From Bacteroidales bacterium (lineage in GTDB: Bacteria; Bacteroidota; Bacteroidia; Bacteroidales; VadinHA17): a stretch of 10,941 bases of DNA. Positions 7,377-10,941 of the stretch are shown here, in pieces. Each line of letters opens with the position of its first letter. Positions within the stretch are counted from its first letter, which is position 1. The stretch lies in NCBI GenBank assembly GCA_029935275.1, contig JAOZKQ010000047.1, positions 1 to 10,941 on the forward strand, in the 5' to 3' direction. Below the pieces are notes generated by a model that saw only the letters and a program-made list of their open reading frames with translations, had not been told where the DNA came from and ran no database searches. A program made the position numbers and the translations under genes.

Positions 7377-8426
7377 TTAATTAAAAATTGTTTTTTTTAT
7401 ACTCCAAATGACTCCCCAAATAAAAATTAGGCTACCCCAAATAAAAGCTACCCTTTCATTCTTAATCAAGTACTCAAGAAGTGAAGGTTTAAGATCATAT
7501 AATCTGTTCTGTCTTTTTATTCCTATTTTTTTAACCGTACCCTTAAAGTGCACTTTCAGGCAATTTTCAATCTCTTTTACAACAATATTCTCACCATTTT
7601 TTATTTTTATTATCAATGAATCACCATTTACTAAATGAAATTTTTTGTCCAATTCATTAATAAAAATTGAACCATTCAGAATTACACTTTTTTTCTCGCC
7701 TTTATTTGATTCTATTTCATCAATAAATTCGATATTCTTTATATCGGATATTTTAAAATTGAAATCATTGGAAACCATATTGATCATAGCAACTTCGTTC
7801 GTATCCATATTTTTAGATATAAATTCAATTCTTGTATTTGGTAGAAAGTCAGGGTTGTTTTTATCAATAATATGACTATTGTATTCTATTTTCCCATTTC
7901 TCATTTCCAATATTCCTGTTATAGGATTACCATTTATAAATATTACAAGTTGATTTATATACTTTTCAAAATGAAGCGTTGATTCTTTTGGGAAATTGAG
8001 TTCTGATAAATGGAACTTTTCACCACTAACATTTACTGCGAAAGATGTTTCGCTTTTGTACTTTGTCAGATCAATATTCAAATAATCAACTTTATCTATT
8101 TTGAAGTATTGGATATTATTTGGTTCTTGATATTTGAAATTATAACTATTTATGAATGATACTACATTGGTTTCAACATCAAAAGATATCGAAGTTTCTG
8201 GAATTTTAATGAGCAGAGATAATCCAATTAAAACTGCACAAGATATTCCTACTACAATACCTGAAATTAAATTGGATTTTCTTTTCTTCAATAAAAAAAT
8301 GTTTTCCGCTAGATCAATCCATTGCAGATTCTTTTTTGCTTCCTCCAAGTTTTCTTTTTGAAGAAAGTCCTCAGCCTCTTTTAGCTTTCTTGAGATTTTA
8401 GATTTCAGTGTATCCTTTTTTTTCAA
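7377..8426 (-). CDS. Unrecognised two-TM protein with coiled-coil N-terminus and large extracytoplasmic domain
   Basis: I do not recognise this 349-residue protein. Residues 1-50 are very lysine/glutamate-rich and predicted helical or coiled-coil. One membrane helix lies at about 53-74 (SGIVVGISCAVLIGLSLLIK). A roughly 250-residue segment (75-325) rich in Asn, Ile and beta-type patterns follows, then a second helix at about 326-343 (VAFIWGSLIFIWGVIWS) and a short basic tail. The likely topology is N-in, large periplasmic domain, C-in. The start is unusual: no ATG or GTG lies near the N-terminus, the first internal Met is residue 175, and an in-frame TAA occurs at 8433-8435. TTG at 8424-8426 is therefore the most plausible start. 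It lies 11 bases after the stop of the upstream secreted-protein gene, suggesting translational coupling. It may link events in the periplasm to the cytoplasm, but that is inference. Confidence 0.65.
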   Translation of the reverse strand: MKKKDTLKSKISRKLKEAEDFLQKENLEEAKKNLQWIDLAENIFLLKKRKSNLISGIVVGISCAVLIGLSLLIKIPETSISFDVETNVVSFINSYNFKYQEPNNIQYFKIDKVDYLNIDLTKYKSETSFAVNVSGEKFHLSELNFPKESTLHFEKYINQLVIFINGNPITGILEMRNGKIEYNSHIIDKNNPDFLPNTRIEFISKNMDTNEVAMINMVSNDFNFKISDIKNIEFIDEIESNKGEKKSVILNGSIFINELDKKFHLVNGDSLIIKIKNGENIVVKEIENCLKVHFKGTVKKIGIKRQNRLYDLKPSLLEYLIKNERVAFIWGSLIFIWGVIWSIKKTIFN

Positions 8427-8437
8427 ACCAAATTAGT

Positions 8438-9217
8438 TTATGGAATGTACATTGAAACTTTTGATGTAACCCACTTATCTTTAATTCCCTTTATTTTGCC
8501 ACTAATTATTAGACTAACCCAACCTTTAATATCTGCTTCTAATTCTATAATAATTGGATCCCCTGCCAAACCAGTAGTATTGATTTTAATCCATTGACTT
8601 TCAGTATTATTTTGCATATATTTATAGTAGATATAACTAAGGTCAATGCTTGAGCGAGCAAAAACTCTTACAACAGTATCATGAATTATATTTGTTCTTT
8701 CAGGATTAGCTTGAAGTGGAGTCAGAATTGTATCATTTTTGTTCACCAAACGTCCAATTATTATTAAATCTTTATCATCAATTTGTTTTGGATATATTAC
8801 ATCATTTAAAGGCCAATATAAAGTGTCAGTTGTTTCAATAATACAATCCATTTGATAGTATTTTTTCAAAGGAATTGAATTTGCTTGAATATGTAGTTTG
8901 TACCCAGAGTCATTCACTTTAGAACTTACTTTAATTACCTCATTTTCATCCATTCTGTAACTAAAGAACCCCTGAATTAAACCAATAATATCCAAACTTG
9001 GAATTGAGACTTTAGTTTTATAAAAACCCTCACACCTATTTCCTCTTTTTTTATATGTAAATCTATCACTTGTTTCAATTTTTAAATTTTTATCACAATT
9101 GTAATTTAATTCGTCTGATTTTTCCTGAGTTTGTGAATAACCAACTATACAATTGAACATTAATGTAATAGACAAAATGGATATTTGCTTTTTGAATAAA
9201 TAGATATTACAGTTCAT
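8438..9217 (-). CDS. Unrecognised secreted protein with 'RCEGFY' motif
   Basis: I do not recognise this 259-residue protein. It has a lysine-containing N-terminus and a hydrophobic stretch (residues about 11-27, ISILSITLMFNCIVGYS) typical of a signal peptide, with cleavage likely near YSQ-TQ. The mature part has three cysteines (Cys41, Cys62, Cys124); Cys41 and Cys62 are well placed for a disulfide around the segment RFTYKKRGNRCEGFYKTKVS. The sequence is rich in beta-type patterns, and the last 90 residues (from about 172) could be a separate beta-sandwich domain. There is no membrane anchor after the signal, no lipobox and no catalytic motif I can name, so a soluble periplasmic or surface protein is likely. 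The ATG at 9215-9217 is used. It is the first gene of the three-gene minus-strand operon and ends 11 bases before the two-TM gene. Confidence 0.72.
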   Translation of the reverse strand: MNCNIYLFKKQISILSITLMFNCIVGYSQTQEKSDELNYNCDKNLKIETSDRFTYKKRGNRCEGFYKTKVSIPSLDIIGLIQGFFSYRMDENEVIKVSSKVNDSGYKLHIQANSIPLKKYYQMDCIIETTDTLYWPLNDVIYPKQIDDKDLIIIGRLVNKNDTILTPLQANPERTNIIHDTVVRVFARSSIDLSYIYYKYMQNNTESQWIKINTTGLAGDPIIIELEADIKGWVSLIISGKIKGIKDKWVTSKVSMYIP

Positions 9218-9301
9218 TATTAAAAATATGTTACTATTGTTTAATAGATATTTAAGCTTAATAGTGGTATTTGATAACAGATTACATGCTGTATATGTGG
9301 T

Positions 9302-9321
9302 TAATACTGTTCACAGTATTA
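9302..9321. promoter_or_regulatory. Perfect inverted repeat upstream of envelope operon
   Basis: TAATACTG (9302-9309) and CAGTATTA (9314-9321) form a perfect 8-base dyad around a 4-base centre, TTCA. It lies 85 bases upstream of the first ATG (9217) of the three-gene minus-strand operon. If the -7 match at 9354-9361 is used, it would fall in the 5' leader. It could be an operator for a dimeric regulator or an RNA hairpin. No regulator gene is in view. Confidence 0.35.
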
Positions 9322-9495
9322 TTAAACAAGTTACACAATAATTGTTAGAATGCCAAATTTATTTCTACCTGCTGCATCTCCAGTAGGATCACCTTACTCA
9401 TAATCTTCACAGGGGCTAGGTGGAGGTAGAAAACATACCTTAAGCCCATGGACCTTTAGCCAAATTATAGACGATATATATTTAGTTGAGAAATT

Positions 9496-9527
9496 CACCT
9501 CTTTAGAGAGATCGTGGTTCTGAGGTG
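9496..9527. other. Extended hairpin upstream of hsdR
   Basis: CACCTC (9496-9501) pairs with GAGGTG (9522-9527). After a three-base bulge (TTT, 9502-9504), AGAG (9505-9508) pairs with TTCT (9518-9521) through one G-U pair, giving about ten pairs in total. It is 60 bases upstream of the hsdR -7 match, so it is not in that leader. It may be a terminator-like barrier, a protein site or part of an older element. Confidence 0.35.
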
Positions 9528-9586
9528 GAGAGGGTTTGGTATATAAGAATAAAAAAAAGTCATCCATTCATATTCCCATTTTTTAA

Positions 9587-9594
9587 TACATTTG
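9587..9594 (+). promoter_or_regulatory. Probable -7 promoter element of hsdR
   Basis: TACATTTG fully matches the Bacteroidota -7 consensus TANNTTTG and ends 29 bases before the hsdR ATG. That spacing would give a leader of roughly 20 bases. No TTG-type -33 element is visible at 19-21 bases upstream (the stretch around 9560-9570 has none), so the site is incomplete. No Shine-Dalgarno sequence precedes the ATG, as is common in this phylum. Confidence 0.45.
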
Positions 9595-9623
9595 TAAATA
9601 CTTTTTACCTAATTCAATTAAGT

Positions 9624-10941
9624 ATGAAAGACCTCTCTGAAAGGGATATTTGTACAAAATTCATTACACCAGCTTTGGAAAAAGCAGGTTGGAATATCAA
9701 AACCCAAATCAGGGAAGAGGTTTCATTTACCGATGGACGTATTATCGTTCAGGGGAAAGTACATACACGGGGTAAGCGCAAGCGTGCGGATTACATTCTC
9801 TATTATAAGCCAAATCAGGCTATTGCAATTATTGAGGCAAAAGATAACAAACATGCTGTTGGTGTCGGTATGCAACAAGCATTGGAGTATGCTGATATTC
9901 TGCAAATACCCTTCGTGTTTTCATCAAATGGTGACGCATTTATTTTTCATGACAAAACAGTAAAATCAGGTAAGATTGAAAAGGAACTTTCCCTCGATGA
10001 ATTTCCTTCACCTGAAACACTTTGGAAGTCGTTTCTGGAGGAAAAGGAAATTGTAACCGAGGATGAGATTTCCATTGTTGAACAGGAGTATCCGTATGAC
10101 CCGGAGGGTAAAACGCCACGTTATTATCAGCAAATTGCTATTAACAGAACTGTTGAAGCAATAGCAAGAGGGCAAAACAGGATATTATTGGTTATGGCTA
10201 CAGGTTCTGGTAAAACCTATGTGGCCGCAAACATTATCTGGCGCTTATGGAAAAAAGGGGTGAAAAAGAGGATCCTTTTTTTAGCAGACAGAAATGCCCT
10301 GCTCACTCAACCCAAGAATGATGACTTTACCATATTTGGTAACGATATCATGAACATCATTAAGCACCGTAAAATTGACAAATCATATCAGATTTATTTT
10401 GCCTTATACCAGGGATTAACCGGTGAAGAAGAATGGAAGAATGCTTACAAAGAGTTTTCCAGGGAGTTTTTTGATCTGGTAGTAATTGATGAGTGTCATC
10501 GGGGAAGTGCTTCCGAAGCCTCAGCTTGGAGAGAAATACTTGATTATTTTGAATCAGCTACTCAAATTGGTTTAACGGCCACCCCGAAAGAAACAAAGGA
10601 CGTTTCAAACATTGCCTATTTTGGCGAAGCGGTTTATACCTATTCATTGAAGCAGGGAATACAGGATGGCTTTTTGGCTCCTTATAAAGTTGTTAGAATA
10701 ACAACGAGTATAGATGAAGGTTGGCGGCCAACTGCCGGACTCAGGGATAAATATGGCTATGTGATAGAAGATAGAATATACAACCTGAAGGATTACGATA
10801 GAAAGCTGGCCATTGATGAACGCACTCAGATTATTGCACAGAAAATCACCGAATACCTGAAGGCTACTGATCGTTATGCAAAAACTATTGTGTTTTGTGT
10901 TGATATTGATCATGCCAACCGGATGCGACAAGCCCTGATCA
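9624..10941 (+). CDS. hsdR: Type I restriction enzyme R subunit, HsdR (partial, runs off window)
   Basis: The first 439 codons of the translocase/nuclease subunit of a type I restriction-modification enzyme, open to the window edge; a full protein would be roughly twice this long. Residues 1-125 hold the RecB-like nuclease: Asp56 in KRADYILYY, Glu71 and Lys73 in AIIEAKDNK, then QQALEYAD (Gln85, Tyr89). The SF2 motor follows: a Q-like PRYYQQIAINRTVEAI (165-180), Walker A ATGSGKT (192-198), ADRNALLTQP, motif II DECH (289-292) and motif III TATP (318-321). The segment KTIVFCVDIDHANRM at the end begins the second helicase domain. This order resembles EcoAI/EcoEI-type HsdR. The ATG at 9624 fits the family start (MKDLSERDICTKFITPALEKAGW-like). 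HsdM and HsdS should be encoded nearby but are not in view. With them it would cleave unmodified foreign DNA. Confidence 0.93.
   Translation, partial: MKDLSERDICTKFITPALEKAGWNIKTQIREEVSFTDGRIIVQGKVHTRGKRKRADYILYYKPNQAIAIIEAKDNKHAVGVGMQQALEYADILQIPFVFSSNGDAFIFHDKTVKSGKIEKELSLDEFPSPETLWKSFLEEKEIVTEDEISIVEQEYPYDPEGKTPRYYQQIAINRTVEAIARGQNRILLVMATGSGKTYVAANIIWRLWKKGVKKRILFLADRNALLTQPKNDDFTIFGNDIMNIIKHRKIDKSYQIYFALYQGLTGEEEWKNAYKEFSREFFDLVVIDECHRGSASEASAWREILDYFESATQIGLTATPKETKDVSNIAYFGEAVYTYSLKQGIQDGFLAPYKVVRITTSIDEGWRPTAGLRDKYGYVIEDRIYNLKDYDRKLAIDERTQIIAQKITEYLKATDRYAKTIVFCVDIDHANRMRQALI

Larger units (their letters stand above)
9218..9623. other. Divergent noncoding region with several hairpins
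   Basis: A 406-base gap between the minus-strand envelope operon and hsdR. No tRNA, rRNA or convincing ORF is seen. It holds several inverted repeats: TAATACTG/CAGTATTA (9302-9309 and 9314-9321); TTTCTACCT/AGGTAGAAA (9362-9370 and 9424-9432), which encloses CACCT/AGGTG (9390-9394 and 9418-9422); an alternative CCTGCTG/CAGTAGG (9368-9374 and 9381-9387, one G-U pair); and CACCTC/GAGGTG (9496-9501 and 9522-9527). The 8-mer AGGTGGAG occurs twice (9418-9425 and 9523-9530). On the minus strand TAAATTTG (9354-9361) matches the -7 consensus and could start the envelope operon with a long leader. The region could be promoter plus regulatory RNA, or the remnant of a mobile element. Confidence 0.45.

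Noticed and set aside
7044..7430. Plus-strand 128-codon frame over the protease-barrel start
   Set aside because: It overlaps the signal peptide and catalytic His of a convincing gene on the other strand and has no recognisable domain.
9733..9963. Plus-strand 76-codon frame within hsdR
   Set aside because: It is out of frame with the nuclease motif (Asp56, Glu71, Lys73), which is clearly the real coding frame.
10644..10931. Minus-strand 95-codon frame near the window end
   Set aside because: It lies antisense to the conserved helicase region of hsdR.
1..10941. CRISPR array, tRNA/rRNA genes, intact insertion sequences
   Set aside because: No regularly spaced repeats, no cloverleaf or TTCGA arm, and no transposase-like protein seen on reading both strands.

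Overview
The window looks like a chromosomal segment of a Bacteroidota bacterium. The coding is AT-rich, most start codons lack a visible Shine-Dalgarno sequence, and two start regions carry the Bacteroidota -7 promoter motif TANNTTTG. The protein families fit too: a short mlaEFD-type lipid-transport operon, CDGSH iron-sulfur proteins and an RDD membrane protein. I cannot place it more precisely from the sequence.

Left third (1-2973), housekeeping: the last 31 codons of a probable succinyl-CoA synthetase beta subunit (+) converge on a minus-strand series. In transcription order that series is an RDD-family membrane protein, a two-domain Fe-S protein (YjdI-like 4Fe-4S domain plus CDGSH domain), a small single-domain CDGSH protein and an arginine deiminase. 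The small CDGSH protein is clearly a paralog of the C-terminal half of its upstream neighbour.

Middle (3256-5765), plus strand: a compact three-gene MCE/Mla-type ABC transporter (permease, ATPase, membrane-anchored MCE substrate-binding protein) for lipid traffic between inner and outer membrane. It is followed by a hairpin that may be its terminator.

Right half (5999-10941), likely accessory: a visibly more AT-rich minus-strand operon of three envelope genes reads right to left. These are an unrecognised secreted protein, an unrecognised two-TM protein with a large extracytoplasmic domain and a TTG start, and a serine protease domain fused to a probable eight-stranded outer-membrane beta-barrel. 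Across a 406-base noncoding gap rich in hairpins, the plus strand carries the first 439 codons of a type I restriction HsdR subunit (EcoAI/EcoEI-like architecture), cut by the window end. The three-gene cassette beside the restriction system is the best candidate for an undescribed system. Any functional link between its proteins, or between the cassette and hsdR, is inference from position only.
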